From Heligmosomoides polygyrus polygyrus (Eukaryota > Nematoda > Chromadorea > Rhabditida > Heligmosomidae), in contig OX377204.1 of NCBI GenBank assembly GCA_947396885.1, positions 27,659,706-27,723,705 on the forward strand: a stretch of DNA of 64,000 nucleotides, written 5' to 3'. A program made the translations under genes and the position numbers. The notes under the pieces were generated by a model, which was not told where the DNA came from, ran no database searches, and saw only the letters and a program-made list of their open reading frames with translations. Positions 9,869-20,446 of the stretch are shown here, in pieces (the stretch's first letter is position 1; the number at the start of each line of letters is the position of its first letter).

Positions 9869-10962
9869 ATGCAAGCAACTCAAACTCGTGCACTAGAAGA
9901 TAAAAAACGTTCAGACGTTGTGTATTTTGACTTTTCAAAGGCCTTCGACAAAGTCCCGGTGGAGAACTTGGTTGTCAAGATGGAGGCGGTAGAACTCACC
10001 TTACGGTCATAAGCTGGGTTCGATAATTTTTGAGCAGAAGAATTTACCAGGTAAAGATTAAAGGTCAGTACTCCAAGGTTTTCCCTACATTTAGTGGTGT
10101 TCCCCAAGCTGGGGTATTGTCCTCAATACTATTGTTGCTATATACGTATGAACTCCCAAACAGAGTTGCTAGTCAAGGAGTCACATGTAAAATGTACGCT
10201 GATGAGGTAAAAGTGTACAAAACAATCTACACCACCGAAGTCGCAAAGGTTCTTCAGACGGCGATCGATTTTATGAGTTCTTGGGCTAATAAGTGGGAAT
10301 TCCCTTTGGCACTTGAGAAAACCCACGTTTTAGTGATTGGATGTGAAAATCATGCTCAAGCGTCGACATATAGTATTAATGGTCAGGCCTTAGAAAACGA
10401 GATTTGGGCTTTGTTATAGCGAGTGATTTATGTTTTTCAAAACACTGCAGACTCCTGGTGAAAAAGCCAGTTTTCACATTTATAACCTCTTAAGGGTTCT
10501 GAAATCCAGTCTTCCAGACGGTATACATAAGGGCCTTGAAAACCTATATGCAACCTATAGTGTCACCAGGAAGCTTGGATAAGATATTTTCTGTGGATTA
10601 CAATTAAATTTAAAATTTCTGAACGGGATGCGCTTTTTGGTCTCCCATTACTAAGCAACAAAAGAAAAATGGCTGATGCTATCATGATGTACAAAATTCT
10701 CGTCAGAAAACTATCAATTAATCAAGGGAATTTCTTTGACGGAACGCATACGAAATCTGTAAGAGGAAAGCTCACACTTCGGGTCTCCATCGTTAGACCA
10801 GATTTCCTAACCTATAGGATTCTTAACGAGTTCAACTTGCTGATTGGCAAGTACGACGATTTGGTTACACAATTGATTTATAGGATGATTGTATGTTCGT
10901 GTAACACATTGTTTGTTGTTGTTTTTAACGCTGTTTACGCTAGGCTTTGGTCTACGCCTTAA
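9869..10962 (+). pseudogene. Non-LTR reverse transcriptase remnant (YADE)
   Basis: It is the same family as the 612-codon frame at 18397. Recognisable blocks: DVVYFDFSKAFDKVPVENL (RT motif A), RRIYQVKIKGQYSKVF, GVPQAGVLSSILLLLYTYEL (motif B, with the second Gly of the usual GVPQGGVLS changed to Ala) and GVTCKMYADEVKVYK (motif C, catalytic YADD changed to YADE). After 10419 the frame breaks, with a C-terminal block at 10669-10962 (RGKLTLRVSIVRPDFLTYRI and FNLL) matching the end of the intact copy. It ends at AATAAAAAAA near 10963. The catalytic change and the frameshifts make it dead. Confidence 0.85.
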
Positions 10963-11203
10963 TAAAAAAAGGGCCTTTGTTAGGTTGGAGCCGGAACGGA
11001 AACATCACAGCATAGTGACGCGGTAGTAAGTTCGGCTGGACGTGATATGACTGACGGATTTTCGTAATCTAGGATCACAACTCTATGGTCAACAAGTAAG
11101 TATACATAGTAACATGATACAACGGGACCTGTGAGAAGAAATGTCATTTTTTGGATGCATCAAAAATTCTCAAAAATTTTCGGACACCGTGATAGCTACC
11201 GTA

Positions 11204-11455
11204 TTATGATGCACGTGAAGGTCCTCTGTTAACGTACGTGTATTCGTCCTCGGTTTTTGCTTTAACGGCTCTGCTCAAAACTTCGACCTTCGACGACCTG
11301 CGCCCGCTACACGGTTTTTCTTCGGGATCAAAATCGCCAGAAGCGGATTTTTCGAAGCAGTGCCTCTCCGTTCTTTCGCAAGGACAGTCCATCCCAAATG
11401 CGCTGCTAAGGTTACGGTATGCCTCTTCCGCAGAATGTCCCAATTTTAATATGTG
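11204..11455 (-). pseudogene. Older mariner transposase, N-terminal part (split)
   Basis: On the minus strand it reads ILKLGHSAEEAYRNLSSAFG, then ERTERHCFEKSASGDFDPEE and KPCSGRR, the first helix-turn-helix and linker of a mariner transposase (compare the usual FKLGHSAAEAARNI). It breaks at the right end of the younger mariner at 11194 and its continuation, HLVRIGKVRKMG, lies at 7913 on the far side. One stop and a small frame change separate the halves after the insertion is removed in thought. Confidence 0.75.
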
Positions 11456-11907
11456 AAGGACGATGGTTCGATAGTCGCGTAGGACCGTGATTTTACGGAG
11501 ACCTGGGAACGGTCGGCTAGAAAAATTGGAGCGGCATCCACGTAACTTTTTAGAAAGAGCAGGAAAAAACCTACCGAGCGGTATATGTGGCTTTTTCTGA
11601 GATATTATAGAACGACTTAGGGTAAAAAAAACTTATGTATTTATACATACCTCAAAACGGAGATTAATTTTGCGGCAGCCTAATACTACTCCCATACTGG
11701 GACTACACCAGTGCCGCAACAAGTGCTTCCGATTTTCAGAGAGCTAGCTCGAGAGGAAGAAAAAAATTATGTCGAATTTCGTAAGATGGAAATTCTATAC
11801 CAGTTTCGGCCCAAGTCAGCAGCGGCATCAAGGAATCCAGATGACGTGAGCACCACTATTTTTGCGTAAAAGAAATTAGTATTCACATGAGATAGCAACC
11901 GGAGAAC
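11456..11907. other. No recognised gene
   Basis: AT-rich spacer between the nested mariners and the large inverted repeat. No open frame of note and no repeat that I can place. Confidence 0.5.
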
Positions 11908-13613
11908 TTACAAGGAAGGTTCCCAACTCTTGGTGAGCTTTTGCTATGCTATTTTGGCAGAACGTAGGACCCTGTGAGTGGAGTCCAGAACCACAGTCAG
12001 TTTTTGCTGAACGCTTCTTTAAAGACCTGAAAAGGAGATATGAAAGAGGGCGGTGCAAGCGTGCCTGCAACTATCATCAACCCCTACGACAACCGCAAGA
12101 TGTGCATCGGTGGCGCAGCCGGCAACACTGCCGCCTCATAGGAGGGCCGGCGGGGTTTTCAGTTCGAGTCGGAGTGCTGCAATCGTTTTCGCACGTATTA
12201 GTTTGTTGTTATCACACTTTCTTATGATTACAGGGGTCAAATTTAGACCACCAATGCTACAACAAACCAAGGCTCTATTCGCGCCTTCATATGTTCTAGC
12301 TTTTCAACTATGCATATCCTTACCACCACCGATCATGCCTTATCACCAACGATACCGTAACGATACCGTAACAAATACGCTCTTCATGCGGTTGAATAAG
12401 TATTATGAAACCGGGCCATATCGGTACATACCCAAGTGCACTAAAAATTTCGTTCTCACCTGAACGTGTTGTTGGCCACTACTTTCCACCTTCACACTGG
12501 ATTTCACTTCTCCGACAAAGAGAGAGGTTGCGGTTGCGGATGCCATAAAACGACGCCATTTATGGAGATATCAACTGCAGGAAGAAGAGGCGGTACAGAG
12601 TAGAGGTACAGTACCGTCGGTGAACGTTCGCCAAAACGCGGCCGGCGGCGGATTAATCCGCCGTTTCGGCCGCTTTGCCATAACTCTCTTCAAAGTCGCT
12701 TATATTCAATGAAATGCACACTGTTGGAATCAGAAGAACATGATCTACCCAATGGCGTAAAAGTCTTAACAAAGTTTTAAAATTTCAGAGTTCGAGATGA
12801 CCTAGATTAGTCGAGCCCGTAATTGTCATGACCTGATCCACATTCGCCCCTGAGTTTCCCCCAATTGTGCCCCCTGGCAAGGATCGACTTGCCTAGTGGA
12901 ATTTTAAAAATTTTAAACATTGTCGAAAATGTGTGTCATGCTAATTTTAGGTTTTGTCTCTTCACGGCGATCTATTCGATATCAAATTTGCCTTGTTTGG
13001 CCCCATGTACATCATTCCATGCGTTCTCAACTGCCGGTTTTCCACTTTCGCTAATTAATTACGACCGCATCACTTTTGCTCTGCGCTGAAATTTTCGAAT
13101 TTGAGTTGTGGATTACAACTATGGGTTTCAGGCTTAGTTTGATCAAAAGTAAAACAGTAGTCAGCCGCCAAATTGGCAGTGCATCAGGGTTCCAGGGAGA
13201 CACGTCCTGCAAAGCTATTTCACGTGTTCAGATCTGTGTCTCCACGAGGCGGATCAGGATGAAAGTTGAATAGGTGGTCAGACACCATGCAGAGACAAAA
13301 CGATGAAGCTGGCAGCTCACGTCTCGGAGATTCGTTTCATAGAAAGACAGTTTCTTTCAAATTCAACATTGAGATTTGACACTGACGTCTACCCAACCCT
13401 CGCAGAAGAGCTTCTACCACTTAGCAAAGCTCATATTGTCGATATCTTTCGAAATTTTTTCACTCGACTTTAATCGAATTTATTACTTGAGACAGGTCCG
13501 ATACTGGAGCCCAAACTGTTGCCGTAATTGCAGTGACCTGACCTGTCTCTGCAAACATGCATTCTTTGGACATGCAGTCGCTCCTTCTCTCCTCTCACTG
13601 CTCACACTAACCC
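11908..13613 (+). repeat. Left arm of large imperfect inverted repeat
   Basis: Two blocks of this arm match the right arm in reverse complement: 11908-12310 with 15950-16338, and 12618-13613 with 14659-15665. Identity is high in many stretches (for example 12180-12260) but with scattered changes. The piece between the blocks (12311-12617, 307 bp) does not match its counterpart (15666-15949, 284 bp). The arm includes a tRNA-like sequence (12104-12176) and a decayed reading frame at 12865-13273 whose translation matches that of the other arm. The simplest view is two copies of one dispersed element inserted head to head. Confidence 0.8.
12104..12176 (+). repeat. tRNA-like promoter module in left arm
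   Basis: It starts GCATCGG, carries an A-box-like TGGCGCAGCCGG and a B-box-like AGTTCGAGTCGG, and ends GGAGTGC, with partial acceptor-stem pairing. It looks like the tRNA-derived head of a SINE. The matching inverted copy is at 16070-16143. Confidence 0.45.
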
Positions 13614-14658
13614 AACGCAGGGTCAGGATTGAGGTTTCAGAATCAAGGAGCGTCGTACTCCTCCCCGTTTTAACTAAGGACTTTATCGTATTTTTTCGTA
13701 GTTTCTTGTACACCTCAAAGAATCCTTTTTTTAATTTCGGCAGTCTTTAAATCAGTGTGGTCCGCTTCAGTTTCGCAGATTCCACCTGGACGTTATGGAC
13801 ACGACCGTTGCTTTTAAACCTGAAAGAGCGACATTTGCATGCAAGATTGCACTCTATAAAATATCGAGCGTTAATTGCAAGTAATCACTCAAGTGCTTCC
13901 CTTACAAATATTATCTGATTTTCTGTCTTTTGTTTATCTCTTCACACAGTAAAAAAAATAAGCTTCAAGCTTCGATATAATTTGGGACCGTCTACAAAAT
14001 TGTCATTTGCATAAAAATAAAATTATTTTCTACCTAAAGTAGAAATAATATAGGTAAAATTTTGCCTTAAATAGATCCACGTTTTGCCCTATATACAGAG
14101 AAAAATACAGATTTCTTAAGCAAACTTCCATATGATCTGGGGATTCCATTTTTCCTATTCCAAAAATGTGTCTGAATAGTGGAACCCACTGATCGCACAG
14201 AATATTGCTGCATAACAAATTGATTTTTAATGGTCAAATCTTTAAGGTTTTTCATTCGCACGGGAGAAAACTATTTTCGTGACAAGTTAATCCTTCACAT
14301 AGGTTAATTGGTGTCAGAGATCGCTGTTGCCTACACTTAAACTGTCATAAATCGGAGAGCTTTTGGAAATGCTCGATTTTTAGTCGATTTTTGCGGAAAA
14401 CCCCTAACCGTGTCGAAGATCGTAGCGGAGAGCCAGGTTTTTTATCGTACGATACCTAGGGGTTGAATTTTTGTGAGGTACTTTTTATGAGGTATTCCGT
14501 TTTCTGATGTTGTTTCCTAGAGGTGGAAAACATATCTTTCCATGACAAATCATCGCTTCGGTTTCGACTCGGTCATAGATTCAAACAGCTGTTCAGAAAA
14601 AAATTCTAATGAAACCACTTAAGTCATCATTAATCGATATTTTAAAGAGAGCAAATGG
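13614..14658. other. Unpaired centre of the large inverted repeat
   Basis: About 1,045 bp between the arms that does not pair with itself. It is AT-rich, with HindIII-type AAGCTT repeats near 13961-13972 and no recognised coding sequence. The frame at 13376-13750 runs from the arm into it and is not recognised. Confidence 0.6.
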
Positions 14659-14901
14659 TTAGTGTGAGTAGTGAGAGGGGAGAAGTAGCGATTGCATGTC
14701 CAAAGGACACATGTTTGCAGGGACAGGTCAGGTTAGGTCACTGCAATTACAGCAACAGTATGGGCTCCAGTATCGGACCTGTGTCAAGTAATAAATTCGA
14801 TTAAAGTCGAGTGAAAAAATTTCGAAAAATGTCGCAAATATGGGCTTTGCTAAGTGGGAGGAACTCTTCTGCGAGGGTTGGGCAGACGTCAGTGTCAAAT
14901 C

Positions 14902-15408
14902 TCAATGTTGGATTTGAAGGAAACTGCCTTTCCATGGAAGCGAAACTCCGATAAGTGAGCTGTCAGCTCCATCGTTTATGTGAGACAGCATTTCTGCTTG
15001 GTGTCTGACCACATATCCAGTTAGACACAGATCTATACACACGAAGTAGCCTTTGCAGGACGTGTCTCCCTGGAACACTGATGCACTGCCAATTTGGCGG
15101 CTGAATACCGTCTTACTTTTGATCAAACTAAGCCTGAAACCCATAGTTGTAATCCACACCTCAAAGTCGAAAACTTCAGCAAAACTGAGCCCTAGAGCAA
15201 AAGTGATGTGATCGTAAATAATTAACGAAAATGGGAAAAATTGGCAGTTGAGGATGCATGCAACGCTGAACGATGACAAGCCAAGCGAATTTGATATCAA
15301 AGAGATCGCCGTGATGAGACAAAACCCAAAATTAGCATGAAACACATTTTCGACAGTGTTTAAATTTTTTAAAATTCCACTGGGCCAGTCGATCTTTGCC
15401 AGGGGCAC
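14902..15408 (-). pseudogene. Possible reverse-transcriptase remnant in right arm
   Basis: A 168-codon open frame includes IIYDHITFALGLS and VWITTMGFRLSLIKSKTVFS. This resembles RT motif C (YADDITF) followed by the motif D pattern W--TMGxRLSLxKSK, but the catalytic AD of YADD is replaced. The left arm has the matching text INYDRITFAL and LWITTMGFRLSLIKSKTVVS at about 13050-13170 with a frame break between. Conservation of the peptide in both arms supports past coding, but the RT assignment is an inference from a short stretch. Confidence 0.35.
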
Positions 15409-16069
15409 AATTAGGGGAGACTCAGGGGCGAATGTGGATCAGGTCAAGGCAATTACGGGCTCGACTAATCTAGGTCATCTCGAACTCAAAAATTTTGAAA
15501 TCTTGGTAAGGTTTTTGCGCCATTGGGTAGATCATGTTCTTCTGATTCCAACAATGTGCCTTTCATTGAATATAAGCGACTTTGAAGAGAGTTATGGCAA
15601 AGCGGCAAAAACGGCGTATTAATCCGCCACCGGCCGAGTTTCGGCGAACGTTTACCGACGGTACTATAGTATAATAAAAATAGCACCTTTCTACACGTAT
15701 CATCTAGGTGGTTTCATAGGTGCGTTTCGACGAGGAGGTGAATGTCGACTGGACACCGACTGACACTGGCTTTTGTTTATGATGCTGTTGGTGTGCCAAG
15801 CGCTTGTGTTTTACTTGTTTCATAGTTTTGTACCATAGCTGTTGACTGGAAGGGAAATAATAAATATAAGACTTTTAATTTAATGATGTATGAGACTTTT
15901 TATTTGCAGAGAAGTGACATGAAATAGATATGCATAGTTGAAAAACTAGCACATATAAAGGCACAAATAGAGAGGCCTGGTTTGTTGTAGCATTGGTGGT
16001 CTAAATTTGACCCCTGTAATCATAAGAAAGTGTGATAACAACAAACTAATACGTGCGAAAACGATTGCA

Positions 16070-16143
16070 GCACTCCGACTCGAACTGAAAACCCCGCCGG
16101 CCCTCCTATGAGGCGGCAGTGTTGCCGGCTGCGCCACCGATGC
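16070..16143 (-). repeat. tRNA-like promoter module in right arm
   Basis: Inverted, near-identical copy of 12104-12176, with A-box-like and B-box-like motifs on the minus strand. Confidence 0.45.
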
Positions 16144-16338
16144 ACATCTTGCGGTTGTCGTAGGGGTTGATGATAGTTGCAGGCATGCTTTCAGGCCTCC
16201 TTTTCAAGTCTTTAAAGAAGCGTACAGCGAAAAATGGCTGTGGTTCTGGACTCCACTTACAGGGCCCTACATCCTGCCAAAATACCATCATACCAAAGCT
16301 CACCATGAGTTGGGAGCCTTTCCTTGTTAGAGGCATCA

Positions 16339-18251
16339 GCCCGCGAATTATGCCTTTGAAACAGCTCAACAGTACCGCAACGTAAATGGTTGATGTTGTT
16401 CTAATCGTAGTTTACACAAAACTATAATAAATCGAGCCCCTTTCAAGGGTACTCCTCCATTACGTAAGGAAGAGAAACGAGATAGAACTTGAGTCTAGTC
16501 CTTAGTCTTCAGCGTATCCAGTAGAGCTTACGTGTTTGCGAAAAAGTCTATCAAAGCTAATAGGAAAGCCTGCTTCATACTCGCTTATAGTGATAAAGAG
16601 AGTAGTTTTGCCAATGTTCTATTTTCTTCAACAAGGTTGAAAACATGGCTCTTCCAGCTTTGCAAAGGCAGCCTGTCACTGAAATACTTTCAGTCCTTTC
16701 CTCGTCGGAAACGCGGTGTATCAATGGGCTTTGGTGAGAGAAAGGCCTACTTCCTGTCGATTCGGCCCAATCCGAAGTTCGCGACGTGGTTTGGAAAGAA
16801 GAAAAAAGCAGCAACCCCAGCAGTCGATGAGTTCGTTTCGGATGGTAAACCCATCAAAAAGAAGCAGCACTCTGTTACGGACTGCTGCTGCTGCTCATTC
16901 CAACACTGTAGGAGTGCTGTCATAGCAAGTATTTCCGTGCTTTGCGCCCCGCGAAATTGGGCACGCCACTGCCGAGGAGAGCGCGGAATCCGAGCACAGA
17001 GCCGTACAGAACCCTAGCGGAGGGCTCCAGTACTCCTGTACTCATCACCTATCAGTTTCTAGAGCCAAAATTTGTAGCTGCACTCGTATTTCTTTGTCTA
17101 TTCACCGATTCCGTAACTGGCGGAATGGTGAGTACAATTTCGCAGCGAATTGTAGCGCACTGAATCGTTTGCACGGAAAGTGCCACTGACAAAAGCGCGA
17201 AGTGCGACTTAACCGAGAAAGCTGCATCTGCTTTTATGTCAATTGACTTCAGCGCAAGTGTAGTAGTCGCTTAAGTCGGCAATTTATGTCAGAACCTGAA
17301 GCATCAAGTCCTGTGTCCATTTCAACAGCTGTTGTGCCCTAGGCTCGAACCGACCCGCAACAGTAAACGGTGCCCCGAGCCCGAGGCTCGTTGTATGGCA
17401 GATCGGTGGAGACAGGTGTTAATATACATAATACCCAAGGTTTATCCACAGCTTTCAATCCAAGCAACCGTTCCTCTACGTTACTGCGGGAACGCCAACG
17501 ATTACTCTTGAGGCGTATGCCCACAAAACGGTGTTCTTCCTCTGGTGGATTACCTCTTTCGGATTCCATATACGATCAGACCTCCTCATCCTTCTAGCCT
17601 TTTCTTGTGATCTAGTTGCCCACGTTGTGGATAGAGTTGCTCCAAGAAAAGACAAACGATGACAGTGAAAGGCTGCCGTTCCACAAGAGGGTGGAAGAGA
17701 GGACAGCCATCTACGGCGAAGACAGGACAGTGAGCGACAGAAAGTGAGCCCGAGCTCATAAACGTTGGCGGAGTATCGAGTATGCGCATCAGCTTGCTCG
17801 CGGTTGTACCCATAAGGTCACTCCATGCGGCTTTAAGCAGTCAGGGCGAAAGTTACGACAGCAACCAGCTTCAGTGGTATAAGCCACTAACTGCAACGAC
17901 TTTGTAGTTGTTCTGAGGGGATTTGCCGTTCATTCCCATGTTAGCACAGTCCTTGATACCTCTTTCTGAAATGGCTAGAACCATATTACAGGAAAAGCAA
18001 AATACTTCTGCCTATCGCACCAGTTCCCGAAAAAAGTCTTCCAAAAGATCTGGAGGAGGAGGATGATACAGGTGATTGGTAGAAGTTATTTGCAAACTAA
18101 AAAGGTGGAATGCATACTGATTCCTTGGTAGAGAAAGGCGTAGTTACGGTTTGTTTTCATCAATAAACAATAAAAGTTTATATGAAAGAGTAGGAGCAGA
18201 AAGGGGCACTTTTTAACTTAAAGGAAACCGAGGTTTCTCATGGTATTGTTA
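16339..18251. other. Unassigned region with weak coding signals
   Basis: A 161-codon frame at 16532-17017 (+) is not recognised and has a Cys run from a CTG-rich stretch at about 16882-16896. Two separate frames encode nearly the same peptide, NPSKRSSTLLR at about 16847-16879 and NPSNRSSTLLR at about 17457-17490, with mostly synonymous codon differences. A hydrophobic stretch near 17060-17130 ends at a donor-like GTGAGT (17128-17133). These may be decayed exons of an unknown gene. No function is proposed. Confidence 0.3.
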
Positions 18252-18396
18252 GGGTGGGGGGGGGGGCAAAAATAATGAGACAAATTGAAAGAATTCTTTA
18301 TCTCTTTATAATTCAATATAATTTCTTCTTTATAATTCCTGCTTATGGAATGAGGCGTCCACAACCAACGATGTAAGTGACTGGAGTAAGTATGCT

Positions 18397-20235
18397 GTGT
18401 ACAGCAGAAAATTGGAAAGAGCTACCTTTAGATATCACGTTTACTTAGAGAAGAAACTTCTCGGATCCACGGATCGAAACAAATTTTATCGATACGTTAA
18501 TGCGCGTAGTGGAAACAATTCCGCAATTCCCTCTTTGATTGACGAACGCGGCTTCTGTCACTCATCTCCTCAGGACAAAGCCAATTTACTAGCTTCACAG
18601 TTCCTAAGACAATTTGGAACGTTCACGAATTCGTACTCGCAACCGTCTCAAAGCCAGGCTCAAGCGGGTGTGAGTACAAATTCAGTTCCCGCTCGTAGTG
18701 CTTCTCAAATGGAGTCTTCCTTGTGGTTTCATAAGGAGCACATTTATGAAATTCTTTTAAAGTGGCCAAGATCTAGTTCTCTATCCCCAGACTTCATTCC
18801 GTTGAGTTTTCTCAAAAGGATTCTGCACCACATAGCTTATCCATTAGAGCATATTTTCAATTTTAGTTTCATTACAGCTGAGGTGCCCAGAAGGTGGAAG
18901 CATGCGTTCGTCACTCCTATTTCCAAGAAATCTCCTTTAAACGACCCTCGTAACTATCGTCCAATAAGTATCACATCAGTTCTAGCCCGAGCGTTTGAAA
19001 AAATCGTTAAGAAACATATTCTAAGGCATCTTGAAGCCAATAAGATAATCTCAGATAACCAATTTGGATTTTTACCAGGTAGATCTGTTGAAACTTCAAT
19101 GCTTACTTCCCTCAATGACTGGACTGAAGGAATGGAAAGTAAGAACCGCGTTGATGTGGTATATTTTGACTTTTCCAAAGCTTTCGATAGAGTCCCGATA
19201 CCACAATTATTATGCAAAATGAGCATGGTCGGTATTCACCCTATGGTAATTAATTGGACGCGCAGCTTCCTTACTGGAAGGACATATCAGGTTAAAGTTG
19301 AGGGAGCATTTTCCTCCGTTTTTGATGCGTGTACTGGAGTTCCACAAGGCGGAGTGCTCTCTCCTCTCCTCTTCCTTATTTATACATATGAACTTCCAGA
19401 CACAGTTTCCAGGTTTGGAGTCACATGCAAAATGTATGCAGATGATTTAAAGATTTATAAAATTGTCAAAGAAGACCAAGACTCTATTTGCGTTCAAACA
19501 GCGATTGACTACATTTCCAATTGGGCGAATGAGTGGAAACTACCACTTGCACCTGAGAAATCTTGCTGCTTAGTAATTGGTGGCCGAAATGTTGTCTCTC
19601 GCCCTGCCTACAAACTACAGAATTCAACACTTAGAGTAGTTGACGAGGTTCGTGATCTTGGATTTTTAATACGCAAAAATCTGAATTTTGACGCTCACTA
19701 CAAATCTTTGGTAAAAATGGCAAATTTTCGCACCTACAACATTTTCAAAGTTTTGAAGAGCAATAATCCTGATCTCCTTCTGCGGGCTTATAAATCATAT
19801 GTGCGGCCGATAGCTGAATTCGGAACAACTGTGTTCAACCCTCTCAAGAAGAAAGACATTGACATGCTCGAAAGAATTCAGAATAATTTCACTCGCAAAG
19901 CAGTAATGAGATGCTTTGGCATGGACTACTCGCAAATCCCAAATGGCCGAGAAAGAAACAGGATGTTGGGATTAAAGTCTCTTGAATGTAGAAGGCAATC
20001 ATTCGATCTCAAGATGCTTTTAAAGATTCTCACCCAAAAGGTGCACATAAACCCGTGCATATTTTTCCGAGGCCATCTGTCTAGAACAAGGAGAGGTAAG
20101 CTTCAGCTATATGTGCCGGTAGCGAGGACCACAGTCAGATCAACATTCTTGACCTATAGAAGCTTGCGGGAGTTCAACTTATTACTAGCCCAAAACGAGA
20201 ATCTCTTAGGATTATCTGAGCATTCGCTCGCTTGA
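18397..20235 (+). CDS. Non-LTR retrotransposon reverse transcriptase (5'-truncated, open)
   Basis: The 612-codon frame encodes the RT of a jockey/CR1-like non-LTR element, which copies element RNA into the chromosome by target-primed reverse transcription. Visible blocks: PRNYRPISITS (about 184-194), NQFGFLPGRS (221-230), VVYFDFSKAFDRV motif A with Asp258, GVPQGGVLSP motif B (314-323), CKMYADDLKIYK motif C with YADD at 347-350, and a C-terminal domain ending RSLREFNLLL. The first codon is GTG at 18397. The frame is open back to 18322 and reads WNEASTTNDVSDWSKY there, so the true protein was longer; the endonuclease and ORF1 are absent. An 8-bp AATTCAAT flanks the likely insertion (18310-18317 and 20378-20385). 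No stop or frameshift interrupts it, unlike the related copy at 9869-10962. Confidence 0.9.
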   Translation: MYSRKLERATFRYHVYLEKKLLGSTDRNKFYRYVNARSGNNSAIPSLIDERGFCHSSPQDKANLLASQFLRQFGTFTNSYSQPSQSQAQAGVSTNSVPARSASQMESSLWFHKEHIYEILLKWPRSSSLSPDFIPLSFLKRILHHIAYPLEHIFNFSFITAEVPRRWKHAFVTPISKKSPLNDPRNYRPISITSVLARAFEKIVKKHILRHLEANKIISDNQFGFLPGRSVETSMLTSLNDWTEGMESKNRVDVVYFDFSKAFDRVPIPQLLCKMSMVGIHPMVINWTRSFLTGRTYQVKVEGAFSSVFDACTGVPQGGVLSPLLFLIYTYELPDTVSRFGVTCKMYADDLKIYKIVKEDQDSICVQTAIDYISNWANEWKLPLAPEKSCCLVIGGRNVVSRPAYKLQNSTLRVVDEVRDLGFLIRKNLNFDAHYKSLVKMANFRTYNIFKVLKSNNPDLLLRAYKSYVRPIAEFGTTVFNPLKKKDIDMLERIQNNFTRKAVMRCFGMDYSQIPNGRERNRMLGLKSLECRRQSFDLKMLLKILTQKVHINPCIFFRGHLSRTRRGKLQLYVPVARTTVRSTFLTYRSLREFNLLLAQNENLLGLSEHSLA

Positions 20236-20446
20236 TTGTTGTCCAGCGTTCATTGTTATAACTGTTTCCGTTCTCATTTATTGGTGCCTACTTAGTCCTC
20301 AAGTTTGAGTTATTAATGTTTGTGTTGCTTTTTTGTTTCTTTATTATATGCGTGGCTGCCACCATGCTGTGTGAATAAATTCAATTACAACTCAACGATG
20401 CTGAGGAATGTGTTTGCCATTAAGATCAATGACTTGGTGTCATCGC

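Larger units (their letters stand above)
7914..11194 (-). mobile_element. Mariner element carrying a nested retrotransposon
   Basis: Inverted ends match: TCAAAGTGTCCGGAAAGTTT at the left, and read inwards from the right TCACGGTGTCCGAAAATTTT, both continuing TGAGAA. Each end is flanked by TA (7914-7915 and 11193-11194), the mariner target. The transposase remnant lies on the minus strand at 8132-8960. The interval about 8970-10975 is occupied by a non-LTR retrotransposon, so the mariner would be about 1.3 kb without it. The whole element sits inside an older mariner whose halves flank it. Confidence 0.8.
14659..16338 (-). repeat. Right arm of large imperfect inverted repeat
   Basis: Reverse-complement partner of 11908-13613. 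It holds the better preserved reading frame (14902-15408, minus strand) and the inverted tRNA-like module at 16070-16143. The 15666-15949 stretch is unrelated to the equivalent position in the left arm, although of similar length. Confidence 0.8.

Noticed and set aside
16532..17017. 161-codon frame with a CCCC run
   Set aside because: The Cys run comes from a CTG-rich stretch and no family is recognisable; kept only as a weak signal in the region entry.
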